Part shown: positions 10,375 to 21,185 of the stretch, piece by piece
Layout of the letters: the number at the start of each line of letters is the position of its first letter
How positions within the stretch are numbered: the first letter of the stretch is position 1
Assembly: GCA_951799405.1 (NCBI GenBank)
Contig: OX637338.1
Coordinates: 496,001 to 560,000 of the forward strand
DNA from: Agapetus fuscipes
Taxonomy: Eukaryota; Arthropoda; Insecta; Trichoptera; Glossosomatidae
Length of the DNA stretch: 64,000 nt
Reading direction: 5' to 3'
The notes under the pieces: generated by a model
What the model was told of the DNA's origin: nothing
What the model saw: only the letters and a program-made list of their open reading frames with translations
Databases searched by the model: none
Made by a program: the position numbers and the translations under genes

Positions 10375-10618
10375 CAGTACCCTTAGTACGAGTTGCAAAA
10401 CTTGAGTAATAAAGTTTACGGCAATTTTAAAGAGTGATTTTCCCCAAAATCTGCCGTTTTTGTTTGTTTGAACTTGATTTTCTTCATCACTGTAACTCTT
10501 TTTCTAAGACCATAAAGTGTAAGAAAGAAAAACGGCAGATTTTGGGAGAAATCACTCTTTTATATTTTTCGTAAACTTTACTTTTCTCAAGTTTTGCAAC
10601 TCGTACTAAGGGTACTGA
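10375..10618. mobile_element. palindromic MITE related to MITE-1
   Basis: Termini CAGTACCCTTAGTACGAG and CTCGTACTAAGGGTACTG are perfect inverted repeats continuing for over 30 bp. The interior contains the module AAATCTGCCGTTTTTGTTT and TCTAAGACCATAAAGTG that is also in MITE-1, but the outer arms are different. No clear target duplication seen. Confidence 0.7.
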
Positions 10619-10854
10619 ACACATATTGATTTTATTTCTAAGTGAAAACAAAATTGATGCCTGACACGTGTTGCGCAAACATTTGATTTGAATTTAAATT
10701 ATTTCTTGGCTGATAATGACCATAATTTAACTTGAAATTTAAAACTAGCTGATAGTCCAACTAGATCAATTATAAATGAGTGTGTTATGAGCTAACAATC
10801 TTTCCACGGCAAACTCACTTCACTCCTGATTTTGTAATCTCAAAGGTCTGATTG

Positions 10855-10932
10855 TTATCTCAATTGGTAGAGTGATTGCATTCCATGCCGAGAGCTCGGG
10901 TTGGAATCCCAAAAAAGGTGTCAGAAATGATT
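10855..10932 (+). repeat. SINE-B tRNA-like head only
   Basis: TTATCTCAATTGGTAGAGTG, TTGCATTCCATGCCGAGAGC and GGGTTGGAATCCC (B box) are present. It stops after GTGTCAGAAATGATTTCC and joins a LINE-A scrap. Confidence 0.75.
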
Positions 10933-10982
10933 TCCGTGAATTCTTTCAATTCATTCATATCCATGACGTTTTTCCTACAGTT
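10933..10982 (-). repeat. LINE-A scrap
   Basis: TCTTTCAATTCATTCATATC is the reverse complement of the LINE-A 3' coding end. Directly abuts the SINE-B head. Confidence 0.45.
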
Positions 10983-11069
10983 CTACTACCATAAGTTTTC
11001 TATCGTTCTACTGTCAGTACTCGTATATTGCTGTACTAGTATTTTCTAGGTTATAATAATAATAATAAT

Positions 11070-11372
11070 ACTAGGATGATTTATTTGGTGAGCGCTGTTT
11101 TTATATGAATAACACCTCAAGAGCCCTCTCCAAGAGTAATTTGCTGTATAGAAAGCTCCAATTCTCAAGCAATAATCAGTTGCTGTAAGGCTAGATGGAC
11201 CTTTGGTGACCGGTCTTTGGTAAAAGTGTATCAATTTTTCAACCCAGCAAAAACCATATTTGAAAATATAAATGACATATTTTTTGTGCCCCGCCGGGAT
11301 TCGAACCCACAACCTTCCATTTACGAGTCTGAAGTGCTACCACTAGACTATGAACTGGTCCTTTTTAGTTTA
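11070..11372 (-). repeat. SINE-C, full tRNA part, no 5S head
   Basis: On the minus strand: tRNA-like head with TAGTCTAGTGG and GGGTTCGAATCCC, a CGGGGCACAAAAAATATG junction, CAAAGACCGGTCACC, then AACAGCGCTCACCAAATAAA and an ATT tail. The head ends at about 11362 with no 5S sequence beyond it. Confidence 0.85.
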
Positions 11373-13937
11373 ATATTCCTAGTCGTTTTAATATCACCAT
11401 GCTAAAACAAGTTTCCTTGCTGCAACAGACACAATCAGCGTGCTGTACGAAATAGTAAAAAAAAGCTCTCAGTATGTTAATCAAAACCAAACAGAATTGG
11501 GTAATGCTAGCGCTGCATTACAATGGATTATTCTACGCTGGTTCATAACGGTACAACAGCTGGGGGGTGTGGCCTCCCCCCTCCCCTATTCACCCTACAC
11601 CCCCCGTAAAGGGCGCAGCTGTCCCCCGATAGGGATTTATCAAATTGATATCAAAAAATGCAGCCGGCTTGTGCGACTGTTATTTGCCCCCCTTTTGTTA
11701 TCGCGCTGCAGAGTGCCAGGAGTTCAATGGAATTATTATTATTATTTATTAATATTAGAATACGAAAATGTGCTCTATGAGGCAGCTAGACATGTCAGTG
11801 AAATTCATAAAAAGCGGCTCGCCCTATTGTTATGATTTTATTCAATAATATAATGTTCTATAACGTACGTATGGCACGGATATTATGTCCAATATAAACT
11901 GGTTCAAATTCTTACATATTCGAATAAATTAAAACTATTTTAGAAAATAACGAGAAACACAGCTTTATTTTCACTTTATATTTTTTTCAGTGGAAAGTGC
12001 TTTCAATGTTCATTACATCATTGTGAGGAGAAAACAGCCGAGTCAAAACGTAAGGAATAAATAACAGAAAAACAGTACTTACATGTAGATTGTAACCGTA
12101 GAATATATGTATTTCGTATAGAAAAAGTCATATTTGACCAACCAACAGCATTTATATCGATTTTTTTTATCTGACTTTAGGTTCTCCTATCGTTATGTTT
12201 TTGTATTTAGTTCAAAGCCCAAGCTCAAAGCCCCGTTCAAAAACCGTGCAAGATGCTTCGCATATGCAATTTGCTAGAAAATTCTCCATAATTGAGGGAA
12301 ATATCGCCCCTGGAAGTCCACGCTGATCGTTCCCGTAGGATATATTGGCAGATACTAATTTATGTGCTGTTTTTCTTACAAGGACATCAATAGGATTGTC
12401 TTAGATATGTGGAATGGGAAAAGAAGTATGATCATTTCTGCGAACTAATCCAAGGATTGAAACAAAACGATGGCTTAATCCGAAAACAGTCAACTCCTTC
12501 TAGGAGAGCAAATAACTCTTGTGCAATTGTTAGTATAAAAAGTTCCTTAATATCTAATTCAGAATTTTTCCATTGAAGTACTTTTAAATTTCTAATTGAT
12601 CATTCTTTTGAATTAATCATTTTTATATTTTAAGAATCATGTAATATTTTTTGTTCCAAAAATTATCCCAAATCGAGTTGACTGGTTTGCAGATGAAATC
12701 ATCGAAAAGAAGAAAGAATGATAATAATGCTACATGAAAACAGATTTATTTTATTCATCAACTTAGTTTTATTTTTGTTTAAAAGAAAAGCTCGCACATA
12801 CGTTTTGCTGTTGTTATAAATTATGATAAACACGTTCGCTACAGAAATATGAATCAGCATTTTACATTAGGTCACTGATACATTTCTGAATAATTTAGCA
12901 GCGCCTGCGAGTGTAGCTTTCAGTGCATTCGCAGCACACTAATCTCCCATGCAAATGCCGTAACTTAACGGTAACAGCCCACCCTTGTAAAAAGCATAAT
13001 TAAAATTCGTATCGGGGGTAGATAGAGAGAGAGGGGGGGATGATTTGCATTATTTAAATGCACTCCGGTCGGCTGGGCAGACTTGACCCCGTGAGGGAAG
13101 GCTGCCAACCAAAAACCAACCCCTACAAAAGAATGGGTGGAGGGAAATTATGCGCATATATTTCACGGATGTTGAACAAATTTTCCATTTTTTTTTTCAT
13201 TCAACTTTTCCTTTACCAAACCTTTGCTTTCCTCGTCTTTTTTTTTGCAGGAATATTTCGTAATTAAGGGTAGGAGCTTAAGGCTTAATTAAGCTGGTTA
13301 TGGCTCAGCAGGATGGTGATTTTGAAATTCTAGCGCCCCTCGTTACGGGATGGAAATGAGCCGCTTTCTGAGCGATTTCATATTCAAATTTATTTCTTGA
13401 GCTCGATGCTAATTTTGTATTTTAATTTGGTTAATTTTTGATACCCTAAAGATGAGTTTAAATTCTGGGGTACAATTTTTGTGATGGTTCTCCAGAGCGC
13501 GAGAATATGATTTTTACATTTTTTTTATTCGAATTCCACTTTTGAGACTCTGTGTCACTCCTTTGCTCTTTGTTTTTGCAAACTGTGTACGCACGCAAGT
13601 ATTTTTTTGTGAATCTTTATCGTTTTAATACCTATTTCCCTTGAACTTGCTTACTTTCAGTGCAACCGTTCCTTTTCCTTGCGATATCAAAACGCAGAAA
13701 TCAATCCCTCGAACTTAGCCTTTAAGCTCTAGTCTATTTTAGATTTCTGCAATTGATTGTAAATTTTACTAAACTTGGTATTTTTTTCAAATTGTAACGC
13801 ACTTTTGTTGATCAATAAAAAAAGTAAAAAAGTTTCTTTCAGAATCAAACAACAAATCGTAGATGATGCCAGATGTCAAATATTGACAAGAGTCTCTTCA
13901 ACTGAACATTTTGAATTTTTAAGAACTTTTCAACCCC
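11373..13937. other. 2.5 kb repeat-poor stretch
   Basis: No repeat family of this window is recognised. A G/C-rich patch at 11560-11630 can fold (GGGGGGTGT near 11561 with ACACCCCCC near 11595). Open frames up to 131 codons exist, but the longest runs through that low-complexity patch and has no familiar motif. Confidence 0.5.
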
Positions 13938-14005
13938 TTTTCAACTGAAGTGGGTGGCGTTATACCTGTACAAAAAATAGGTTCCACTTGCCACATGCGA
14001 CCACT
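13938..14005 (+). repeat. SINE-B 3' fragment
   Basis: CAACTGAAGTGGGTGGCGTT, then CCACTTGCCACATGCGACC matches the distal body of SINE-B. Confidence 0.55.
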
Positions 14006-14546
14006 ACGTTGAAAACGTGTCTTTATTAAATACATATTCAATAAGGCTGAGTTTGCCTTTTTGACCCCGATTGAGACAGGTAAACATAAATTTTTCCCAA
14101 GAATTTGAAAATTCGTGGCATTTTCAGCTTTTCCAGTTCGTGGTGATAATCACAGGCCGAAACCAAATTATTAAATATTACATCATTCAAAAAACGAAAC
14201 AAAAAGATTTCACATATCTTAATGTTGAATCAGGAATAATTTATGTTGAACTAATAATCAAATAGAGAGGGTTGTGTGACTGGCTCGTGCTAGTGCATGC
14301 GCACCCTTGATGAATATAAAATCCCTTGGTCAGTAGACATACAATACTCACGGGGGGCTGTTGTCTATCAGGACAACCCCATACTAAATATAGTGTTTAA
14401 AAGAAATAAAGAATACTCAAGACAACGTGAGTGCTAGCTTCAAGCAAACTCAATGGACATTTTATAATCTAAATTGTGCGGGTTTTTCGTTAATAAAAAT
14501 TGTAAAAAGATGAAAATATATAATTCATATAAATACATACATATTA
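14006..14546. other. unassigned stretch
   Basis: AT-rich, a 64-codon open frame with no recognisable content. Confidence 0.4.
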
Positions 14547-14787
14547 TCGCCACCTTAAAGGTAAAACTGAGTTAATGGTGATTCACCGATTTGAGAAATT
14601 GTGGAATTTTTTGGAAGGAACTTCTCATAGTAAGTTACGTATATTTAATTAAATGGAAATGTCAAACTTCTAAACTCCAGGATCTCTTTATTGCTTTCTT
14701 TCGTAGAAAATAGGAAAAGGTGCATTTATCTGAGAAACCCATATTAACTAATACGTCGCGTATTCTGCTTTACCTTTAAGGTATCGA
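14547..14787. mobile_element. MITE-3 copy 1, TA-flanked
   Basis: Ends TCGCCACCTTAAAGGTAAAA and TTTACCTTTAAGGTATCGA are inverted repeats. TA lies on both sides (14545-14546, 14788-14789), consistent with a Tc1/mariner-type target. The interior has GCATTTATCTGAGAAACCC, shared with copies at 33.7 and 63.7 kb. No coding capacity. Confidence 0.75.
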
Positions 14788-14924
14788 TATATACGAGTGA
14801 AATTAAATGGTTCGTGCATCTAGAAAGAATACAGTTTACCTTTAACCTTATGCCAAAAATTCAGATAATTTTGTATATATTTTCGTATTGCATAATCAAA
14901 CACTTTTATTAACAAAACATTTTA

Positions 14925-15015
14925 ATCCATGTATGATTCGCGGATCATCGTTAATATTATGAAAAAAAACACTTTAATCTTCAGATGAGCCATGGGTTTG
15001 ATGTGTGTGAAAATA
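14925..15015 (+). repeat. CCATGGATC repeat, copy 2
   Basis: GCGGATCATCGTTAATAT followed by GATGAGCCATGGGTTTGATG and TGTGTGAAAATAG. Diverged relative of 8690 and 15535. Confidence 0.4.
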
Positions 15016-15107
15016 GTAAATAACAATTTTTTCTTGAAGTCTTAGAGTTTGTTTAGTTTAGAGTTTGATTTTTATGTTTTCTTTATTAATTATTATGACA
15101 TGTTTAT

Positions 15108-15400
15108 TAGCCCTGCAACTCTTGCCGACCTTCCCTGAAACAGGGTTGACATTGGCAAAGTGAACCATTTTTTACAGTATGGGTGGTCAACCTCATACCA
15201 ACCTATCAGTCACCCCTGTTTCAGGGAAGGTCGGTAAAAGTTGCAGGGCTCATGTTCATTTGAGATTGGGTTTTTTATATTGTAGGTCCACATGCGGCAT
15301 GTGTGAGCGCGAAATTATGCGTGTCTGTTTGTGGGAATGCATTTAATATGAACCTCAAATAATACATATCTTTGCAGCTTAGATTTAGATTTAGATTTTA
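15108..15400. repeat. SINE-A inverted pair, head to head
   Basis: 15108-15207 is a minus-strand SINE-A left half. 15208-15400 is a plus-strand copy beginning at TCACCCCTGTTTCAGGG and running to the TAGATTTAGATTT tail. The halves share an inverted 45-bp arm around CCCTGTTTCAGGGAAGG. A 5'-inverted insertion of one RNA (twin priming) is a likely cause. Confidence 0.8.
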
Positions 15401-15534
15401 GACATGTTTATTATATTTTTATGTATAACTGTGACCTTTTCTCAATTGCGCGAAGTATAAAAATGCTGTAGACGTTTTTGCATGGAAAGTTCGTGTTACG
15501 TTCCATCAGTATTATTCTCAAAACATTATATCCA

Positions 15535-15630
15535 CAGCTGATCCATGGATCATCGTTTTTTAGTATGGAAACATCACGTTAGGTGGTAGTCGATCCATGG
15601 ATTTGCTTTGTGTGAATAACATCGTATTTA
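15535..15630 (+). repeat. CCATGGATC repeat, copy 3
   Basis: GATCCATGGATCATCGTTTT, CACGTTAGGTGG, GATCCATGGATTTGCTTTG. Best preserved copy; the two ends are near-identical around CCATGGAT. Confidence 0.55.
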
Positions 15631-15905
15631 TGTAACATCCAGTACATGGCCGCGGTAATACCATGAACGGAAAGTACGAGTGTATTAATGTCATTTATTG
15701 ATTGTTACAATTTAGTTGAACGGAAATCAAAACTTCCCTCGAAGGCAGGACAACATTTTAACTTTATTTTACTGCTTTTATTTGATCAAAAATGTACGTT
15801 TTATTTTAACGATACATTTAAAGGTGACAATGTTACAAAACTGTTCATATTAAAAAAAAAAAAAATTTTTGTAAGTATTGTAATACATTTTTAAATGAAG
15901 TCTGC

Positions 15906-16245
15906 ATGTGTCCGGTTGAAAGCTCAGGTGGTAGAGTGCTTGCATTCCATGCCGAAAGCTCGGGTTCGAATCCCACGAGGGTGTCAGAAATGATTTCCCG
16001 TTTCGGTGTTTATTTCAAACCCCAAAATAAAAATACCGGCAAGGTTTACTCAGCCTTCACAAGAAATGAGTACCAGCACTCTCGGGAGCTGGGAAACCTC
16101 CACTTCAACTGAAGTGGTTGGCGTAAGGCCGGCCCCCTTACCTGTAAAAATAAATAGGTTCAACTCGCCACATGCGACACCTTCGGGGATAACGCGGCAA
16201 GAAGTTACACTATATGTGTAGCTTAGTTGCGTTGCGTTGCGTTTT
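15906..16245 (+). repeat. SINE-B, full length
   Basis: tRNA-like head (AGCTCAGGTGGTAGAGTG; B box GGGTTCGAATCCCACG), then GTTTCGGTGTTTATTTC, AACTGAAGTGGTTGGCGT, CCTGTAAAAATAAATAGG, CGGGGATAACGCGGCAAG and a tail of GCGTT units. Reference copy of the family in this window. An 84-codon minus frame here is a by-product. Confidence 0.9.
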
Positions 16246-16974
16246 TGCGTTATGTAATATGATGTAGACAAAATTGTGATTATTAATAGTGTAACGATAA
16301 ACACATTTTTTTCTTCACGACTTGTTTTATTTACTCGAGCGCTTGTTGATAATTTGTTTTTTTCTCTTCAGTATTGTTGATAGTTGTTCTTTTGTCTTCA
16401 TTTACCTGATTCTCTTTTATTCACTTTTTTAGGTGAGTTTGAGCTCTCGGCGAATTTGTGTCGCACCATGTAATTTTTGCCAACTTTGCTGGTTTTTAAA
16501 CTGTAATAATTATGTTTTTGTTCCAATGTAAAGCACGTATAAACTGTTTGTTTGCTCAATAAATAAATTAAAATGAAATAAATAATTTTAGACGAAAATC
16601 ATGATTTATGTATGTATTATGTACAAGTGTTCTCAAGTAGTTGTGTAGGAGTATCCCTGTTCATTATCTTTAGATTTACAATTTGTATCGTCCATGTGAC
16701 TCTGCTATTTGTTTGGAGGTTAAGGGCAGAGCTTCACTCACATTTTCGCATGAACAAGTATCGACCATATTCTGCGTCACGCGCTCCGTGTGGTAACATA
16801 AAGCAGAAGGGTGAGATTACATACATATATACACACATAAGTATTATGTCCACACTTAGATTGTATATCCCTAGTGGGGAATACTAGACGACGCGACGGT
16901 TCTTTCAAATCTATATATCGTGTGCCTGGATTTACGGACACTGATTTAAATCTATCTATAATTTTTTTTAAATA
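16246..16974. other. unassigned stretch with a LINE-like tail
   Basis: 16540-16585 has CTCAATAAATAAATTAAAAT, the kind of AATAAA-repeat seen at LINE 3' ends. The rest is not recognised. Confidence 0.35.
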
Positions 16975-17190
16975 GATTTTTGAAGAGGAATGCAATTCAT
17001 CAACCTAATTAGCCTGGCCGGATGTCTCTTCATGGGAAAACAGAAGCTTGTGTGGATGCAATAACATCTGTTGAACCAGGATCAAAGTTATGGTCAAAGG
17101 GCCAAGCGTGATTCGAACCAGCGTTGTCTGTTCCAAATACGCTAGTCAAAAATAGCGACTTGATTCCCTCGGCCATAACGTCGACTGTAA
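16975..17190 (-). repeat. SINE-D copy
   Basis: Minus-strand head GTTATGGCCGAGGGAATCAA (A box) and CTGGTTCGAATCACG (B box), then TTGATCCTGGTTCAACAG. The other end is GAATTGCATTCCTCTTC. The internal part is rearranged relative to other copies. Confidence 0.7.
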
Positions 17191-17257
17191 TAAAAGTTTC
17201 AAAGATGTATTGTCATTTAAGAGTAATATTGAATGCATGCCTACATGAAAGATCCAG

Positions 17258-17325
17258 ACAATAGCTCAGATAGTAGAGTGCTTGCATTCCATGCCGGGAG
17301 CTCGGCTTCGAATCCCACCTAGAGT
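17258..17325 (+). repeat. SINE-B head fragment between two SINE-D copies
   Basis: AATAGCTCAGATAGTAGAGT, GCTTGCATTCCATGCCGGG and GGCTTCGAATCCCACC. Only the tRNA-like part is present. Confidence 0.75.
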
Positions 17326-17337
17326 TAAATTTTAGTC

Positions 17338-17590
17338 GCTAGGATGTTCGAGAGGTAAGGCGTAAGCGCTATAATTTGTGTTATTGACACTAGCGCTGAT
17401 TCGAATCCCGCCTTCACCGTCTCCTATCAACAATAACTTCGACCCTGGTTCAACAGATTGGGAAATGAATAATTCGTAAATCACATTGAATTATCAATTG
17501 ATCATGTTTTAATTGATTATTATTACCTGCTTCTGGCCAGACAAAATAGTTGAAATGCATTCCTCTTCACAAACCTATTAAAAAAAAGGA
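17338..17590 (+). repeat. SINE-D copy
   Basis: Head GATGTTCGAGAGGTAAGGCG and GATTCGAATCCCGCC, then TTCGACCCTGGTTCAACAG, an AT-rich middle, TGCTTCTGGCCAGAC and ATGCATTCCTCTTCACAAAC. Confidence 0.75.
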
Positions 17591-17617
17591 AAATCCAATA
17601 TAATATAGGCACCTTCT

Positions 17618-17872
17618 AATTCAATCTAATCTAAGTTGCAAGGATAAATATACTTTAAGATTTAAATTAAATGCATTCCCACAAGCAGACATGTATAATT
17701 TCACGCTAATTTATGCCGCATGTGGACCTACATTATAAAAACCCAATCTCAAATGAACATAAGCCCTGCAACTCTTGCCGTCCTTCCCTGAAACAGGCGT
17801 GACATTGGCAAAGTGAACCATTTTTTTACAGTATGGGTGGTCAGCCGCATACCAACCTATAAGTCAACGAAC
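17618..17872 (-). repeat. SINE-A copy, subfamily 1, full length
   Basis: Runs from an AATCTAATCTAAGTTGC tail to AACCTATAAGTCAACG on the reverse strand, with GCCGCATGTGGACC marking subfamily 1. Confidence 0.85.
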
Positions 17873-18164
17873 ACCTTAAAATTCAAATCTGTATTAAAGG
17901 CCCTTGACGTAACACTTTTAGACTTCTACGCTGATTTTTTTTCCAATACAGTCATATCGTGACTAGAGCCAATAAAATAATCCCCTACACACTCTCCCTC
18001 AATATGATTTGGTTTCGTATTCACTATGTACCAGCGTTTGTATATAAAAGTAAATAATACTTCGCATATTATATATTTTCTTGAACTGCTGGTATTGATG
18101 AAGATAAATAACATGATTGCTTACCCAACCTAATTTTGTTTTATCATATATTTTTGAAGAATAA

Positions 18165-18270
18165 TATAATAGATTTATGAAGATGAATACAATAGATTTA
18201 TGAAGGTGAATATAATAGATTTATGAAGATGAATATAATAGATTTATGAAGGTGAATATAATAGATTTGT
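18165..18270. repeat. 24-bp tandem amplification at a SINE-D tail
   Basis: Four to five units of AATAGATTTATGAAG plus GTGAATAT-type ends. The last unit merges into the SINE-D end (AATAGATTTGTGCAGAGG), so the array is an expansion of the SINE tail itself. Confidence 0.8.
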
Positions 18271-18505
18271 GCAGAGGAATGCAATCAACTAATTTTACCT
18301 GGCCTGAAACTGGTATTAACATTATTAATTCATAACTTGATATTTTAATAAACTATTAATTATCAATTACCCAATGAGATCTGTTGTTTTGGGTGAAAGT
18401 TATTGCCAATAGGGCACGGTGCAGGCGGGGTTCGAACTTGCGATTAAAAAAAACGCATATTCAAACGCCGACGCCCTTATCCCCTTGGACATAATAGCGA
18501 ATACA
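18255..18505 (-). repeat. SINE-D copy
   Basis: Minus-strand head TCCAAGGGGATAAGGGCG and GCAAGTTCGAACCCCGCC. At the other end are GTTTCAGGCCAGG and GATTGCATTCCTC. Good Leu/Ser-type A and B boxes. Confidence 0.8.
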
Positions 18506-18574
18506 TTTAAAAATAAATTAAAGAATCTATCTAAAACAAATATCCATACTTAGATAAAATTAATCATCATAATC

Positions 18575-18780
18575 ATCAATGGCACGACAATCCGGGGTGG
18601 GTCTAGGCCTCCTTGATCAACCACAACCACCCGTGCCTGTCCAACATCTTCCTCATCCAGTCGCATACTTTTATCCACGGCAGACTTCCACCTTAATCTG
18701 GGTCTTCCCACTGTCCTGCGTCCCTTTGAGTCCTTCATTACAAGCATGTTCTCCGGGATCCTAGGGTCCATCCACTGGAT
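18575..18780 (-). pseudogene. LINE-E C-terminal fragment
   Basis: The minus-strand frame reads KGRRTVGRPRLRWKS...DEEDVGQARVVV and stops past the GGLDPPRIVVPL region. The GRRTVGRPRxRW motif is typical of the last segment of many insect non-LTR elements. Related pieces lie at 39.2 and 41.7 kb. Confidence 0.65.
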
Positions 18781-19341
18781 ACGATCGTATGAATGATTTA
18801 TTAAAAAACGATATTGAGATTGTACCTACATATATGAGAAAGTTGGAAATATTTATCTGATTTTTGTAAAAAAATTAACAGTATAACTTGTTTATGCGAC
18901 TTACATGTCACGCTCATCACTTATTTTTCATACAAACTTTTGTTTACCGTGCGTGGTATTTACTACATTTTTGAAATTTCAAGATTCATTTCGAAACGCA
19001 ACTAATCTGCACATATTATTCAACTTCTTGCCAGTCTCCAAAAGAGTCGCATGTAACGTGTTGAGCCTATTTAATTTCACAAGAAAATAAGAGATTACCC
19101 TCAATTTAGATCATGTAAAGTTTAATGTCGATCGGACAACGAACACTTTTTCGTCCATGTTTTGAATAAGGATGCTCTCCTAGCTGTATAGATAAATTAA
19201 TTTCGCATCCTAAAAGTGAAAAAGACTTATAGTGTGAGTATATTTTGAATGCATTCAATTTTTGATATCGCCTTGCTAGCACTAGCCAGCAGCGTCCGCG
19301 CACCCCCGGTCCGTGCACCCTAAATGCATTGTTGGAGAGGT
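18781..19341. other. unassigned stretch
   Basis: No recognised repeat; small frames only. Confidence 0.4.
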
Positions 19342-19929
19342 CCCATAACTAGGGACTGGAAAAAAGTGGTGTTATTTTTTGCGAAATTCGCGTTATTTTT
19401 TTGGGAAATTCGCGTTATTTTTGAGCAAAAACAGGGAAATTCGCGTTATTTTTTATGATAAACGGGGAGATTCGGTGTAATTTTTAGGGTTGATTTGATC
19501 GAAATAAAGGTTTATGTAATTGCAAAACTATAGATTTTACTAATATTCACAATTTATAATATAAACAACAATATAAATAACAACTTCCTAAAAAAATAAA
19601 AAAAATATGTACCTTCAAAAACAATGAATACACAACATCTGAATCAATACGAGTTACAACTTACACAGTTAAAACCATTGATTGAAAGAAGTATTAATAT
19701 TTGAATGACACTCCGAATACCCTGCAATATCCTTAAAATATTAAATTTAGTCTCTCTACATGAGGGTTATCTAATTTTTTCGAGGGATGTTGGCTTTTAT
19801 GAAAGCCTCAAGTTGTGCTCTTGGCTAATCCAGCAGCAGCTTCACTCCTTGATGTATTTCCTATTTCATTGATGTCACGATTCAAGTCTGTTTAGATGTC
19901 CAGGACAGTTCTGCTTATCATTTATTTTT

Positions 19930-20190
19930 TTAATAAAATAGATTTGTGAATAGGAATGCAATTCACTAACCTACTCTGCCTGGCCAGAAACAGGTATTAA
20001 TATCATTAATGAAAAATTCCTTACGAGTATTGTTCATTTTAATTAATTATTAATTTATAATTACCCAATTACATTTGTTGAACCAGGGTCAAATTTATGG
20101 TCAAATGACCCAGGCGGGGATCGAACCCCGCGTCTAGCGTTCTAGCGTGTTTCAACGTTGAACACTTGCCCCTCGGCTATAACGACCATT
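19930..20190 (-). repeat. SINE-D nested in hAT-N1
   Basis: Minus-strand head includes CCGAGGGGCAAGTG and GCGGGGTTCGATCCCCGCC; the far end is GAATTGCATTCCTATTCAC. Lies wholly within the hAT element, so it inserted later. Confidence 0.8.
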
Positions 20191-20290
20191 TTTTCTGTGC
20201 TTTGCACCTTGCAAAGGGTTTTACAGGAATCTTTTCTTTCCCACAAAAAAGTTGCGTTGCAGAAGCGACACATAACAACTTTTTCGCACT
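20183..20290 (-). pseudogene. zinc-finger-like relic inside hAT-N1
   Basis: Minus strand reads CEKVVMCRFCNATFLWERKD and then SCKTLCKVQSTEKM without a stop. The C-x2-C pair followed by ERKDSCKT resembles the N-terminal DNA-binding finger of CGGBP1-like or BED-type hAT transposases. The expected histidine positions appear changed to Leu and Thr. Only about 35 residues are readable. Family assignment is inference. Confidence 0.4.
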
Positions 20291-20591
20291 ATTTCTACCA
20301 AAAGTACGAAAATTCGCGATATTTGCGTAAAACCTCAAATTTCGCGTTATTCGCGTAAAAACATCAAAATTCGCGAATAAATTCGTTTTATCGCGATCGC
20401 GAAATTTTCCAGTCCCTACCCATAACTATCGTCTGTCTGGTGGAAGGTCGTCGACCGGCTGCTCCCTAAGTACAAAAAAATGCGTTCAAACTCAGTCACA
20501 GCTATGTTACAAAAATGTATGTAAAATAAAACGCTCGTTACAAGTTTCTATGGTTCCATGCTAGAACGACACAGGGATAAAATGACACATG

Positions 20592-20854
20592 TTTTTTGTT
20601 TTTATTTATTTTTATTTAACAAACAACACAAATACATAAAAATATACATAATTTTAAGAAAAATTAAAAAAAATATGTAGCGTACTGTGTCAATTAGATG
20701 TTAAAACTAATAATAAATGTTTAAAAGATTACATAGAGATTAAAAATATGGAGCTTAAATAATATTAAAAAATAGGAAAACAAAAAAATAAAATAAAAGA
20801 TAAGAAAAGAAAAAGGAAAACAAAACACCAATCATTTAAAAAAAAAAGTCAATG
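20592..20854 (-). repeat. LINE 3'-end insertion with 11-bp target duplication
   Basis: A T-rich start (TTTATTTATTTTTATTTAAC) and A/T-rich body look like a LINE 3' UTR in minus orientation. AATGACACATG occurs at 20581-20591 and 20855-20865, a clean direct repeat. No coding sequence retained. Confidence 0.65.
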
Positions 20855-20929
20855 AATGACACATGAAAGAACGACACATGACAGAACGACACATGACAAA
20901 ACACCAGACTGATAAAACATCTCAGGACG

Positions 20930-21185
20930 GTGTCGGTGTTATGGCCGAGGCGATCAAGTAGCCAATCTTTCTAGCGTATTTGAAATAGAATAACGCTGCT
21001 TCGATCCCCACCTGGGTTTATTGACCATAACATTGAACGTGATTCAACAGATGCCACTGGGTTATAATTAATTCATTAAAATATACAATAATGAATTATT
21101 TATTCATGATATTAATACCAGTTTCTGGCCTGGCAGAATAGGTTGGAGAATTGCATTACTCTTCACAAATCTATTTAAAAAGAAG
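20930..21185 (+). repeat. SINE-D copy inside GACAC element
   Basis: GTTATGGCCGAGGCGATCAA (A box), CTGCTTCGATCCCCACC (B box), GATTCAACAGATGCC, then TTTCTGGCCTGGCAG and ATTGCATTACTCTTCAC. Confidence 0.8.

Larger units (their letters stand above)
19350..20418. mobile_element. hAT-N1, hAT-type DNA transposon remnant
   Basis: Termini TAGGGACTGG and CCAGTCCCTA are perfect inverted repeats. The 8-bp direct repeat CCCATAAC flanks them exactly (19342-19349 and 20419-20426), the signature of hAT insertion. Both subterminal regions are full of AAATTCGCG-type repeats, which could be transposase-binding sites. Length is 1,069 bp, of which about 260 bp is a later SINE-D. Near the right end a zinc-finger-like relic can be read, but there is no catalytic core, so the element is non-autonomous or decayed. 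Confidence 0.85.

Noticed and set aside
11440..11835. 131-codon plus-strand frame
   Set aside because: Crosses a C/G-run hairpin patch and has no familiar domain; composition does not suggest selection.
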